Shown: positions 1 through 7,473 of the stretch, piece after piece | Numbering within the stretch: the stretch's first letter is position 1 | Layout of the letters: each line of letters opens with the position of its first letter | Source of the DNA: an uncultured Eubacteriales bacterium | Lineage (GTDB): Bacteria > Bacillota > Clostridia > Christensenellales > Aristaeellaceae | Reading direction: 5' to 3' | Length of the DNA stretch: 64,000 nucleotides | NCBI GenBank assembly: GCA_900315585.1 | Contig: OMZP01000009.1 | Coordinates: 1-64,000 of the forward strand | Translations under genes and position numbers: made by a program | Notes under the pieces: generated by a model | What the model saw: only the letters and a program-made list of their open reading frames with translations | Told to the model about the DNA's origin: nothing | Databases searched by the model: none

Positions 1-177
1 CCTGTCCCTTTTGTTGCATTGTTATGCGCAGGTTAAATCTCGCCCGTTCCGCCTCTCAACCCCTTCGGAGGGGTTGACTTTTCATAGTTGGTCTTTCGTT
101 ATTGAGCGTCCGCGAAGCGGACTGTGGGCGCATGCCCGGAACCCGTGCCGGTCGCAGGCGGCGCGGGGCGAACCAAC
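1..177. other. Leader between SAM riboswitch and an off-window gene
   Basis: No convincing coding frame is seen. On the minus strand this is the leader running from the riboswitch terminator to the left edge. It holds two hairpins, an 8-9 bp stem at 56-77 and a 6 bp stem at 108-122, with no U-run after either. The last minus-strand bases (16-1) contain the purine-rich run AAAAGGGACAGG, which could be the ribosome-binding site of a gene starting just outside the window. Inference only. Confidence 0.4.
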
Positions 178-199
178 AAAAAACCCGCCCAAAGGCGAG
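178..199 (-). terminator. Intrinsic terminator of the SAM-I riboswitch
   Basis: On the minus strand CTCGCC and GGCGGG form a 6 bp stem with a short loop, followed by six U. The left arm (194-199) can alternatively pair with GGCGAG at 216-221, which overlaps the 3' strand of aptamer helix P1. That gives the usual exclusive choice between antiterminator and terminator. Confidence 0.8.
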
Positions 200-218
200 T
201 TGAAAAGAAATCAAGCTC

Positions 219-326
219 GCCTCATCTTTCGGCGGACGCTCCGCCGCAGGAATTGGCACCTTGTTCGCACCGCGAACCGGTTGCCGGGCATCATCGGGCC
301 TGTCCCTCCGCCACTCTTGATAAGGC
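219..326 (-). promoter_or_regulatory. SAM-I (S-box) riboswitch aptamer
   Basis: The minus strand carries the S-box signature blocks in order: CTTATCAAGAG, GGCGGAGGGAC, GGCCCGATGATGCCCGGCAA, GGTGCCAATTCCTGC and GAAAGATGAGG. P1 is an 8 bp helix (319-326 with 219-226). S-box RNAs bind S-adenosylmethionine and terminate transcription of methionine or cysteine genes when it is abundant. A promoter lies just upstream and a terminator just downstream. The controlled gene is off the left edge, so its identity is unknown; a methionine synthesis, transport or SAM synthetase gene is the family expectation. Confidence 0.93.
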
Positions 327-345
327 ATTTTTTGTTGTCAGCGCC

Positions 346-374
346 ATTATAGTCCTCTGCGTTGCGCCCGTCAA
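346..374 (-). promoter_or_regulatory. Promoter of the SAM-riboswitch transcript
   Basis: Minus strand TTGACG (374-369), 17 bp spacer, perfect TATAAT (351-346). The aptamer begins about 20 nt downstream of the -10 box, as expected for a riboswitch leader. Confidence 0.85.
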
Positions 375-410
375 GCCCCTTTGTATTAAATTCGCCTAAT
401 TCGACGATGT

Positions 411-439
411 TTGACAAATCCCGCCGGGTTGGTTACAAT
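411..439 (+). promoter_or_regulatory. Promoter of the phospholipase C-like gene
   Basis: TTGACA (411-416), 17 bp spacer, TACAAT (434-439), 30 nt before the start codon. It is divergent from the SAM-riboswitch promoter about 40 bp away. Confidence 0.8.
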
Positions 440-469
440 AATAGTGGATTTCAAAAAGGGGGTGGCGGC

Positions 470-1075
470 ATGGCCTACATGATGGTGCACCTGCTGGTGG
501 CGCGGCGCTGGGCCGAGGGCCACCCGGAGTTTCTGGAGAGCCCGGAGTTCTACTACGGCGCCATTGCTCCTGACGCCATCCACGTGCGCGACGGCAACGA
601 CAAGTCCCACAAAAACGAGATCCACCTGAACAACTGGGGCAGGCTCCACGAGCAGGACGTGATCGACTACTGGCACGAGCGCCTCTCGCCCTTCGACGTG
701 GGCTACGGCGTGCACGTGCTCACCGACGCCCAGTGGGTGGCCCGCTATGAGGAGCGGCTCCGCGGGCTGTTCAAGCCCAACGGCAAGCTGGACATCGACC
801 TTTACTTCCTGGAGAACATCACCACGGACTTCGCCCTGCGGGACCGCACACCCTGGATCGGCCACCTGCTGGATCTGATCGACGCGGCTGAAACGCCCGG
901 GGACCACCCGCTGCTCACCGCATACGAGATCGGCCGCTGGCGGGAGGTGATGGTGGAGGCCTACCGCAATCCCTGCCCGAAGGAGCACGCCTCCCGGTTC
1001 GTCACCCCAGAATACGTGCTCGAGTTTGTGGAGGACAGCCTGACCCTCATCAACCGGGTGTATGGTAAAATCTGA
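470..1075 (+). CDS. Zinc-dependent phospholipase C-like hydrolase
   Basis: 201 aa. The start is the ATG at 470, preceded by AAAGGGGGTGG at 454-464; an upstream in-frame extension runs back through the promoter and is rejected. The pattern of conserved residues fits the zinc-dependent phospholipase C / S1-P1 nuclease fold: H7 near the N terminus, the APD motif with D35, H47, and an HxxxD pair H82-D86. No signal peptide or C-terminal lipid-binding domain is present, so it is probably a cytoplasmic stand-alone hydrolase of the kind common in Clostridia. Substrate unknown. It is monocistronic, with its own promoter, and lies between the riboswitch and the tRNA operon. Confidence 0.7.
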   Translation: MAYMMVHLLVARRWAEGHPEFLESPEFYYGAIAPDAIHVRDGNDKSHKNEIHLNNWGRLHEQDVIDYWHERLSPFDVGYGVHVLTDAQWVARYEERLRGLFKPNGKLDIDLYFLENITTDFALRDRTPWIGHLLDLIDAAETPGDHPLLTAYEIGRWREVMVEAYRNPCPKEHASRFVTPEYVLEFVEDSLTLINRVYGKI

Positions 1076-1084
1076 ATTATCGTA

Positions 1085-1113
1085 TTGACAAATGCCGCCG
1101 TTCGCGCTATAAT
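1085..1113 (+). promoter_or_regulatory. Promoter of the tRNA operon
   Basis: TTGACA (1085-1090), 17 bp spacer, TATAAT (1108-1113): a full-consensus sigma-A promoter about 50 nt upstream of the first tRNA. Confidence 0.9.
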
Positions 1114-1165
1114 AGTCTGCGTTGGTTGTCGCGTCTGGGTCGTCCGAGCGCGCATCCCGGCTCGT

Positions 1166-1250
1166 GCGGGCGTGGCGGAATTGGCAGACGCGCCAGATTT
1201 AGGTTCTGGTGCCCAACGGCGTATGGGTTCAAGTCCCTTCGCCCGCACCA
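1166..1250 (+). tRNA. tRNA-Leu (anticodon TAG)
   Basis: 85 nt with encoded CCA. The acceptor stem GCGGGCG pairs with CGCCCGC. The anticodon loop is TTTAGGT within a CCAGA/TCTGG stem, giving TAG. The long variable arm is typical of class II tRNA-Leu. First gene of the tRNA operon. Confidence 0.96.
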
Positions 1251-1268
1251 ATCCACAACCGACGATTT

Positions 1269-1344
1269 GCGGTAGTAGCTCAGTTGGTAGAGCGCCACCT
1301 TGCCAAGGTGGAGGTCGCGAGTCCGAGTCTCGTCTACCGCTCCA
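1269..1344 (+). tRNA. tRNA-Gly (anticodon GCC), copy 1
   Basis: 76 nt with encoded CCA. Acceptor GCGGTAG pairs with CTACCGC; the anticodon loop TTGCCAA gives GCC. Identical to the copy at 1451-1526. Confidence 0.96.
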
Positions 1345-1361
1345 GCTTTCCATTGAAGCAT

Positions 1362-1435
1362 GCGGGTGTAACTCAATGGTAGAGTTCCAGCCTTCCAAGC
1401 TGGCTACGTGGGTTCGATTCCCATCACCCGCTCCA
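1362..1435 (+). tRNA. tRNA-Gly (anticodon TCC)
   Basis: 74 nt with encoded CCA. Acceptor GCGGGTG pairs with CACCCGC; the anticodon loop CTTCCAA gives TCC. Lies between the two identical tRNA-Gly(GCC) genes. Confidence 0.96.
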
Positions 1436-1450
1436 TCCATTCAACCGCAT

Positions 1451-1526
1451 GCGGTAGTAGCTCAGTTGGTAGAGCGCCACCTTGCCAAGGTGGAGGTCGC
1501 GAGTCCGAGTCTCGTCTACCGCTCCA
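1451..1526 (+). tRNA. tRNA-Gly (anticodon GCC), copy 2
   Basis: 76 nt, identical in sequence to copy 1 at 1269-1344, with encoded CCA. The duplication around tRNA-Gly(TCC) suggests local tandem expansion. Confidence 0.96.
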
Positions 1527-1527
1527 T

Positions 1528-1603
1528 GCACCATTAGCTCAGTTGGTAGAGCACCTGACTCTTAATCAGGGTGTCCAGGGTTCGAGCCCCTGATGGTGTA
1601 CCA
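1528..1603 (+). tRNA. tRNA-Lys (anticodon CTT)
   Basis: 76 nt with encoded CCA, one base after the preceding tRNA. Acceptor GCACCAT pairs with ATGGTGT (one G-U); the anticodon loop CTCTTAA gives CTT. Its last 22 nt plus two A residues are repeated at 1716-1739. Confidence 0.96.
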
Positions 1604-1739
1604 AAGCCACCCGGCAGGGTGGCTTCGTTTTTTTGTCAGGGACTCGAAGGGCAGGGAGTGAATGGAAGCCTAGTGGGCTTCCAGAGCCTGCCCCGACCGA
1701 GCCCGCAGGCGAGAATCGAGCCCCTGATGGTGTACCAAA
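1582..1739 (+). repeat. 24-bp duplication of the tRNA-Lys 3' end flanking a structured segment
   Basis: The 24 bp at 1582-1605 (T-arm, acceptor strand, CCA and two A) recur exactly at 1716-1739. The 110 bp between them hold the tRNA terminator and a foldable segment: an 8 bp hairpin TGGAAGCC/GGCTTCCA, an outer GGCAGG/CCTGCC pairing, and CAGGG-CTCGA pairing with TCGAG-CCCTG of the second copy. Duplicated tRNA 3' ends usually mark integrase attachment sites, but no integrase is present and the interval is far too short for an island. Confidence 0.7.
1604..1634 (+). terminator. Terminator of the tRNA operon
   Basis: AAGCCACCC and GGGTGGCTT form a 9 bp stem (1604-1612 with 1617-1625) with a 4 nt loop, followed by CG and seven T. 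It begins immediately after the CCA of tRNA-Lys. Confidence 0.9.
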
Positions 1740-1782
1740 AGAGGCTGTCTCACATTCATCTTGAGACAGTCTCTTCATTTTT
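1739..1782 (+). terminator. Hairpin of the GAGGCTGTCTC family with T-run
   Basis: A 14 bp stem with one G-U (1739-1752 with 1762-1775) and 9 nt loop, then CATTTTT. The same stem sequence flanks the palindromic element at 51260-51395, so it is both a terminator-like hairpin and a member of a repeat family. Confidence 0.7.
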
Positions 1783-1805
1783 GTGTAGAAAACAATGCGG
1801 TTTTG

Positions 1806-1814
1806 TGATAGAAT
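1806..1814 (+). promoter_or_regulatory. Possible extended -10 for the GH2 gene
   Basis: TG-A-TAGAAT at 1806-1814 resembles an extended -10 box. No good -35 is seen at 17 bp. It is the only promoter-like signal in front of the GH2 gene at 1887. Confidence 0.35.
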
Positions 1815-1886
1815 ACTGACAGCACATATGTCTCGCGGCGGTTGCCTGCGAGGCGCAGATCACGAATGATTGAAAGGGGAAGCGAT

Positions 1887-4403
1887 ATGCGGAGCATCAA
1901 CATCAACCGTGGCTGGGAGTTCGCCCTGGGCATGCCAAACGCGGCGGGAAGGCTGACCGGGAAGTGGCACGGGCGCGAGGTGAATCTGCCCCACGACTAC
2001 ATGATCGAGGGGGACGTGTTCCCGGAGGCGACGCCCAGGCAGGCCAGCGGCTACTATGACGCGGGGGTGGCCCACTACGTCAAGACCCTCGCCATCCCCG
2101 CGGAGTGGGCGGGGGAGCGCATCGCCCTCAGGCTGGACGGCGCGATGATGAACGCCACCGTGGAGGTCAACGGGGCGAAGACCCTGCTGCACCACTGCGG
2201 CTACACGCCCTTCGAGGCGGACATCACCCAGCTGGTGTATCCCGGCGAGGCCAACAGCATCGTCATCATCATCAACCCCAGCATGCAGCCCAACTGCCGC
2301 TGGTTCTCCGGCGCGGGCCTGTTCCGGGGCGTGGAATTGGTGCACATGCCGAAGCTGCACGCGGCCTTTGGCGGGCTGTCCGGCTGGACGAAAAAGATCG
2401 AGTACGCCCCGGACGGCGCGGCGGAGACGGCCTATCTGACGGTCTCCGCGGAGGTGGAGAACGACCTGGCCGAAAATCGCGTGGCCGAGGTGGCGTTCAT
2501 CCTGACGGACGAGGCCACCGGCAAGGTCGCCTGCACAAGCAAGACCCGCGTCCAGGCCCCGCCCATGGGCCGCATCACCGCCCACATGACCCTGACCGTG
2601 GACCGTCCGAAGCTGTGGAGCGCCGAGGCGCCGAACCTGTACCGGCTGTCCGTGAAGGTCAAAGAGGCGGGCACCTACAAAACCCGCGTGTTCCCCATCG
2701 AAAACGGCACCGTGGACGAGGAGGGCGTGCTGTTCGGCATCCGCACCGTGGAGGCGGACGTGAAGCACGGCCTCAGGATCAACGGCAGGACCGTGAAGCT
2801 GAAGGGCGGCTGTCTGCACCACGACAACGGCGTGATCGGCGCGGTGAGCCTGTACGACGCCGAGGCGCGGAAGGTGAAGCTGCTTAAGTCCGTGGGCTTC
2901 AACGCTATCCGCACCACCCACAACCCGCCCTCCGCGGCCCTGATCGAGGCCTGCGACCGGCTGGGCATGTATGTGTTCGACGAGGCCTTCGATGCCTGGG
3001 GCATGGGCAAGCAGCCCGGCGACTACAACCAGTTCTTCGACACCGACTGGGAGCAGGACCTGACCGCCTTCGTGTGCCGGGACCGCTGCCATCCCAGCGT
3101 GATCATCTGGTCCACCGGCAACGAGATCACCGAGCGCGCCGGTCTGAACGACGGCTACCTCTGGGCCACCCGGTTGGCCGAAAAGGTGCGCGAGCTGGAC
3201 CCCAGCCGCCCCGTCTCCAACGGCATCTGCTCCTTCTGGAACGGCCTGGACGACCATCTCCAGCGGGCCCAGCTGCTCAAGTGGCAGCAGGCCGCCGAGG
3301 GCACCCTCCAGAACGCGGACCTGGGCGGCGTGAAGGATCTGCTCTGGGAGAACCTCACCGAGGCCTTTGCCAACGGCCTGGACGTGGTGGGCTACAACTA
3401 CTACGAGGACAAGTACGCACAGGACCACGAAATGTTCCCGGAGCGGGTCATCATGGGCTCCGAGAACTATCCCGTGAAGGTGGGCCAGCACTGGCCGATG
3501 ATCGAGCGCACCCCCTGGGTGGTGGGCGAGTTCACCTGGACCGCCTGGGACTACATCGGCGAGGCCGGCATCGGTCGGGCCAGCTTCTTCGATCCCGGCG
3601 ATCCCGCCATGAAGGACGGCGCGAGCCCCTGGGCCAGCGGCTCGCCCTTCCCGTGGCGCACCGCCAACGACGCGGACTTTGACATCACCGGCCTGACCCG
3701 GCCCCAGGGCGTCTATCGCCGCATCGTGTTCGGAAGCGACGAGACCGGCCTGTTCAGCTACGACCCCGCGAACCTGGGCAAGACCGAGGTGCTCACCCCC
3801 TGGGGCTTCCCCGGCGTGTGGGATCAGTGGACCTGGCGGGGCCAGGAGAACCGGCCCGTGGACGTGCTGGTGTTCAGCGGCGCGGAGGAAGTGGAGCTGC
3901 TGGTGAACGGCGTGAGCGCGGGCAGGAAGAAGGCGGGCGAGGCCATCGTCCACGACATGCCCAAGACCTTCCTGTTTAGAACGACCTACGTCCCCGGCAC
4001 CCTGGAGGCCGTCAGCTACGCGGGCGGCGTGGAGGTCTCCCGGGCGCGGCTTGAGACGACGGGAGAGGCGAAGGCTGTCCGCCTGGTGCCGGAGGTGAAG
4101 GCGCTGAAGGCCGACGGCGAGGCCCTGGCCTACGTCCATGCCGAGCTCGTGGACGAGGCGGGCCGCGTGGTGCCGGACGCGAATGTGAAGCTGACGGCGG
4201 AAGTCACCGGCGCGGCGACGCTGATGGGCTTCGGCTCCGGCAACCCCATCACCGACGAGAACTACACCCGCGGCGCGTTCACGGCCTTCCGGGGCCGGGC
4301 GCTGGCGGTGCTCCGCGCCGGTTACGAGGCGGGGGAAGCGCAGCTGCGCGTGACCGCCGAGGGCCTGGGCGACGCGGAGCTGAAACTTCCCGTTGAAGGC
4401 TGA
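1887..4403 (+). CDS. Glycoside hydrolase family 2 enzyme (beta-galactosidase/beta-glucuronidase type, DUF4982)
   Basis: 838 aa; start ATG 1887 after AAAGGGG at 1874-1880. Domain order: jelly-roll sugar-binding domain (about 1-180), Ig-like domain (190-290), TIM barrel (300-600), DUF4982-type beta domain (about 640-705) and a C-terminal Ig-like domain (735-838). The acid/base is E413 in STGNEITE and the nucleophile E548 in VVGEFTWTAWDY, both in their family positions. No signal peptide, so it acts in the cytoplasm on imported oligosaccharides. The family removes terminal beta-galactosyl, glucuronyl or related residues; the exact sugar cannot be read from sequence. It is followed after 31 bp by the beta-helix protein, probably co-transcribed. 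Confidence 0.88.
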   Translation: MRSININRGWEFALGMPNAAGRLTGKWHGREVNLPHDYMIEGDVFPEATPRQASGYYDAGVAHYVKTLAIPAEWAGERIALRLDGAMMNATVEVNGAKTLLHHCGYTPFEADITQLVYPGEANSIVIIINPSMQPNCRWFSGAGLFRGVELVHMPKLHAAFGGLSGWTKKIEYAPDGAAETAYLTVSAEVENDLAENRVAEVAFILTDEATGKVACTSKTRVQAPPMGRITAHMTLTVDRPKLWSAEAPNLYRLSVKVKEAGTYKTRVFPIENGTVDEEGVLFGIRTVEADVKHGLRINGRTVKLKGGCLHHDNGVIGAVSLYDAEARKVKLLKSVGFNAIRTTHNPPSAALIEACDRLGMYVFDEAFDAWGMGKQPGDYNQFFDTDWEQDLTAFVCRDRCHPSVIIWSTGNEITERAGLNDGYLWATRLAEKVRELDPSRPVSNGICSFWNGLDDHLQRAQLLKWQQAAEGTLQNADLGGVKDLLWENLTEAFANGLDVVGYNYYEDKYAQDHEMFPERVIMGSENYPVKVGQHWPMIERTPWVVGEFTWTAWDYIGEAGIGRASFFDPGDPAMKDGASPWASGSPFPWRTANDADFDITGLTRPQGVYRRIVFGSDETGLFSYDPANLGKTEVLTPWGFPGVWDQWTWRGQENRPVDVLVFSGAEEVELLVNGVSAGRKKAGEAIVHDMPKTFLFRTTYVPGTLEAVSYAGGVEVSRARLETTGEAKAVRLVPEVKALKADGEALAYVHAELVDEAGRVVPDANVKLTAEVTGAATLMGFGSGNPITDENYTRGAFTAFRGRALAVLRAGYEAGEAQLRVTAEGLGDAELKLPVEG

Positions 4404-4434
4404 ACCGACCGACCCACGAGCGAGGAGGCCCATC

Positions 4435-6369
4435 ATGAAGGATTTGACGGCGATCCTGCCGGACGGCACGAGCTTTGATTTCTGGGAGAAGGACTGCACC
4501 TACAAGCGGACGCTGCACGTGGCCTGCGGGGACGCGAACGCCTCCGACGACAACGACGGAAGTGAACAGCGCCCCTTTGCGACCATCAACCGCGCCGCCG
4601 AACTGGCCGAGCCGGGGGACCGGGTGCTGATCCACGGCGGCATCTACCGGGAGTGCGTCCGGCCCCGGCGGGGCGGCACGGACCCGGAGCACATGATCAG
4701 CTACGAGGCGGCGGGGGACGGCCCGGCGGTGATCCGCGCCTCCGAGGCGGTGCGCAGCTTCCGGCCCAGCACCGGCTGGCGGCTCTGGGGACGGCCCGGC
4801 GAGCGGGAGGTGAAGGCGGGCGTGCGGGTGTTCGCCCACGACCTGGACCCGGACATGTTCCGGGGCTACAACCCCTTCTGCGCCGTGAACATCCTCCACG
4901 ACCGGCTGTTCATCGAGTACGACAAGACGGACATGACCCCCTACCTGAACCGGCGCGGCTGCGTGTTCTGCGACGGCAGGGCGCTTCGGCAGGTGGCCCT
5001 CTACAACCAGCTGTCCGAGCAGGAGGACGCCTACTGGGTGGAGGCCAACGGCCAGACGGTGCACTTCCGCCTCGCCGGGGACGAGAGCCCGGAGAACCAC
5101 CTGATCGAGCTGACGGTGCGGGAGCAGTGCTTCGCGCCGAGCATCCCCTTCCTGTCCTACATCCGGGTGAAGGGCCTGGCCTGCGAGCATGCCGCCACCG
5201 GCGCGCCGGTGCCCCAGCGGGGCGCGATCTCCTGCTTCCGGGGCCATCATTGGGTCATCGAGGGCTGCCAGGTGAACTGGTCCAACGCCGTGGGCATCGA
5301 CGTGGGCAACGAGTGCTGGCACCACGAGATCGTGGAGGGGCAGATCATCGGTGCCTCCGTGGTGCGGGGCTGCACCATCCGGGACGCGGGCGTCTGCGGC
5401 ATCGCGGGCCTGTTCGCCGGCCACATGCTCATCGAGGACAACCGCATCGAGGGCACCGGTTGGCAGCGGATGGAGCTGTCCTGGGAGGCGGGCGCCATCA
5501 AGCTGCACAACAGCGTGGGCGGGCTCATCCGCAGAAACGTGTTCATCAACACCATTCGCGCCGACCACCTGTGGCTGGACTGCGGCAACGAGAACACCCG
5601 CATCACCTCCAACCTGTTCCTCAACGGCATCGAGCAGCGGGAAGCCATCTTCATCGAGTGCACGAAGGAGGGCGTGAACCTGATCGACAACAACGTCATC
5701 TGGAACGTGGAGGGCCGCTTCGACCCCGCCAAGGTGCCCGTGGAGCCGGGCTCCAGCGGCTGGTACAAGCTGCGGGAGAACGAGGCCGTGAACGGCTACG
5801 GCGTGTACTGCGAGGGCACGGATCGGCTGATCGTGGCCCACAACCTGATCGGCAAGTGCCGCCACAGCGGCTACTATGCCAAGCCCGTGGGCTTCCGCAT
5901 GGGCGGCTGGGAGCGGGGCGGCACCTCCCGCAAGGCGAAGATTCTGAACAACATCTTCTACGACTGCGGCGAGGCGGCCATCGTGTTCCCGACGATCGAC
6001 AATCAGTCAGAGGGCAACCTGTACCTGTGCATGAGCGGCGGCTACCTGCGCGTCATGTATCCCGAGCCGGAGACCTGCCTGGATCTTGGCACCTGGCAGG
6101 AGTTCAACGGCTTCGACCGGCTGGGCCAGCAGGCCTGGTTTGGCCTGGAGCTGGACACCGATGCGCTGACCCTGAGGGAGCATGAGCGATGGGATTCGCC
6201 CTTCGACGCGCCCGGCCCCTTCCACCGGGAGGGCGGGAACCGCCATTCCACCGACCTCAAGGCCGTCCCGGCCCTGGACGTGGTGCCGGGGGACTACTTC
6301 GGCAAGCCCCGCGGCGACGCCGTCCTGCCCGGGCCGTTCGGGGATTATAGGGACATCAGGCTCAAATGA
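4435..6369 (+). CDS. Right-handed parallel beta-helix protein, probable carbohydrate-active enzyme
   Basis: 644 aa; start ATG 4435 with GAGGAGG at 4421-4427. The N-terminal 60 residues have the DUF1565-like block (VACGDANASDDNDGSEQRPF..TI..A) that opens many bacterial parallel beta-helix proteins, and the body has repeated short beta-strand segments with N ladders (about 260-500). Such folds occur in pectate lyases, polygalacturonases and other polysaccharide-acting enzymes. No catalytic signature for one glycoside hydrolase or lyase family was recognised. No signal peptide, matching the upstream GH2 enzyme with which it appears to form an operon ending in a strong terminator. Function is inferred from fold and context. 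Confidence 0.7.
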   Translation: MKDLTAILPDGTSFDFWEKDCTYKRTLHVACGDANASDDNDGSEQRPFATINRAAELAEPGDRVLIHGGIYRECVRPRRGGTDPEHMISYEAAGDGPAVIRASEAVRSFRPSTGWRLWGRPGEREVKAGVRVFAHDLDPDMFRGYNPFCAVNILHDRLFIEYDKTDMTPYLNRRGCVFCDGRALRQVALYNQLSEQEDAYWVEANGQTVHFRLAGDESPENHLIELTVREQCFAPSIPFLSYIRVKGLACEHAATGAPVPQRGAISCFRGHHWVIEGCQVNWSNAVGIDVGNECWHHEIVEGQIIGASVVRGCTIRDAGVCGIAGLFAGHMLIEDNRIEGTGWQRMELSWEAGAIKLHNSVGGLIRRNVFINTIRADHLWLDCGNENTRITSNLFLNGIEQREAIFIECTKEGVNLIDNNVIWNVEGRFDPAKVPVEPGSSGWYKLRENEAVNGYGVYCEGTDRLIVAHNLIGKCRHSGYYAKPVGFRMGGWERGGTSRKAKILNNIFYDCGEAAIVFPTIDNQSEGNLYLCMSGGYLRVMYPEPETCLDLGTWQEFNGFDRLGQQAWFGLELDTDALTLREHERWDSPFDAPGPFHREGGNRHSTDLKAVPALDVVPGDYFGKPRGDAVLPGPFGDYRDIRLK

Positions 6370-6374
6370 CAAAG

Positions 6375-6413
6375 CCCCGGTTGAATGGGAACGCCCATTC
6401 AACCGGGGTTTTT
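6375..6413 (+). terminator. Terminator of the GH2/beta-helix operon
   Basis: Perfect 15 bp stem (6375-6389 with 6394-6408), 4 nt loop, followed by five T. It lies between convergent genes, but the T-run favours the plus strand. Confidence 0.92.
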
Positions 6414-6424
6414 CTATAAGGAAA

Positions 6425-7318
6425 TCATTGCTTTTGCACCTTCGGCAGGTGATACTCGTTGCCCTCGTCGAACTGCACGCTCTCCGGCGGCGTCTCCAGC
6501 ACCTCCGGGTGCTCCAGGAAGCGGCGCATGTCGTTGAAGAACTTGGCGTAGTGGGCGCCGGAGCACACGCGCTCGTCGGCGGTGATGCCCAGGGGCAGGA
6601 AACGCTTCATGCGGGTCTCACCCTTCTCCACCACGGCCACCCGCTCCTCGATGCCCATGCCGAAGAACAGGCCCACGTTGCCCCAGTTGTAGAGGTGGTG
6701 GTTCACGTCGTGCAGACGAATGGAGGCGGTGTTGGTGATGTACATGCCCACGTAGAAGGGCAGCTCGTCCATGAACACTCTGGGCGCGATGCCGTAGCGG
6801 TCCAGGAACCGGATCAGCGTCACGATCACCGTGGCCAGCCCCGGCACCGAGAACACGAAGTTGAGCAGCTTGCTCACGAAGCCGCTGTCCGCCTCCGCGC
6901 CGCGGTTGGTCTCCACGGCGGCGTTGATGCGGTCGCGCACGTCGTACACCGTGTCCGTCAGGTCAAATTTCACGTTGGCCACGGCCTCGCCCGCGTCGAT
7001 GTTGTTCGGGTCCTTCAGGATCGTGAAGGCCACGGAGCAGTTGTTCCGGGCAAAGATCTGCTTGTTCACGATGAAGCGGTTCACCAGCGGGTTCCGGGCG
7101 ATGGCCCGCACGTAGGCGGCGCAGATGAGCTGCATGTAGGACAGCTGCTCGCCCTTCTCCAGCTTCTGCCTGCGGATATAGTCAAACAGGACCTCCAGGT
7201 CGATGCGGTGCTTCAGGAAAACCTGCGCGTCGCAGCGCATCGGCATGAGGTAGGGGGTGATGCGAATGATGGGGTCGATGCCCTTCACGCGCTTGCCATC
7301 CGGCCTCCGACCAAACAT
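6425..7318 (-). CDS. 2-oxoacid dehydrogenase E2-like acyltransferase domain protein, atypical active site
   Basis: 297 aa; start ATG 7318 after AGGAGAG. The sequence matches the catalytic (chloramphenicol acetyltransferase-like) domain of 2-oxoacid dehydrogenase E2 subunits without lipoyl or E1/E3-binding domains; the neighbours are not dehydrogenase genes. At the usual DHRxxDG active-site motif it reads D248-E-R-V-C-S-G254, so the catalytic histidine is Glu and the aspartate is Ser. By family knowledge this should abolish or change acyl transfer. Stand-alone proteins of this type are known in Clostridia, but their role is unknown to me. The gene is convergent with the beta-helix operon and divergent from the GH127 gene. 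Confidence 0.72.
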   Translation of the reverse strand: MFGRRPDGKRVKGIDPIIRITPYLMPMRCDAQVFLKHRIDLEVLFDYIRRQKLEKGEQLSYMQLICAAYVRAIARNPLVNRFIVNKQIFARNNCSVAFTILKDPNNIDAGEAVANVKFDLTDTVYDVRDRINAAVETNRGAEADSGFVSKLLNFVFSVPGLATVIVTLIRFLDRYGIAPRVFMDELPFYVGMYITNTASIRLHDVNHHLYNWGNVGLFFGMGIEERVAVVEKGETRMKRFLPLGITADERVCSGAHYAKFFNDMRRFLEHPEVLETPPESVQFDEGNEYHLPKVQKQ

Positions 7319-7410
7319 GGTTATCTCTCCTCTGACTGGTTTCTGTTTATCAGTTTACCACAAATCGACGCGGTTTGCAAGAAACAGACGGGCAATCTGC
7401 AAGGAATGCG

Positions 7411-7440
7411 TTGACAGTGGTTCACAATCGTTGCTATAAT
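7411..7440 (+). promoter_or_regulatory. Promoter of the GH127 gene
   Basis: TTGACA (7411-7416), 18 bp spacer, TATAAT (7435-7440), 33 nt before the start codon. Confidence 0.85.
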
Positions 7441-7473
7441 CTGTAAAGAAAGTAAAATCGGGAGGGAATGAAC

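Noticed and set aside
1085..1537. Open frames running through the tRNA cluster on both strands
   Set aside because: The region is fully explained by five tRNA genes; translated tRNA sequence gives repeated peptide pieces.
1582..1739. Integrated genomic island at tRNA-Lys
   Set aside because: Only 110 bp separate the repeats and there is no integrase or cargo. Kept as a possible footprint only.
2105..2887. Second plus-strand frame inside the GH2 gene (and similar in-gene frames at 4653, 7959, 26166, 40571)
   Set aside because: Arg/Gly/Pro-rich shadow translations of a GC-rich gene in another frame; no start signals.
1860..4499. Very long open frame on the minus strand opposite the GH2 gene (also similar long frames opposite the genes at 7474, 9463, 15838, 59116)
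   Set aside because: Third-position GC bias of the real genes removes stops on the complement. The products are low-complexity His/Gly/Arg/Leu-rich with no recognisable domain and no ribosome-binding sites.
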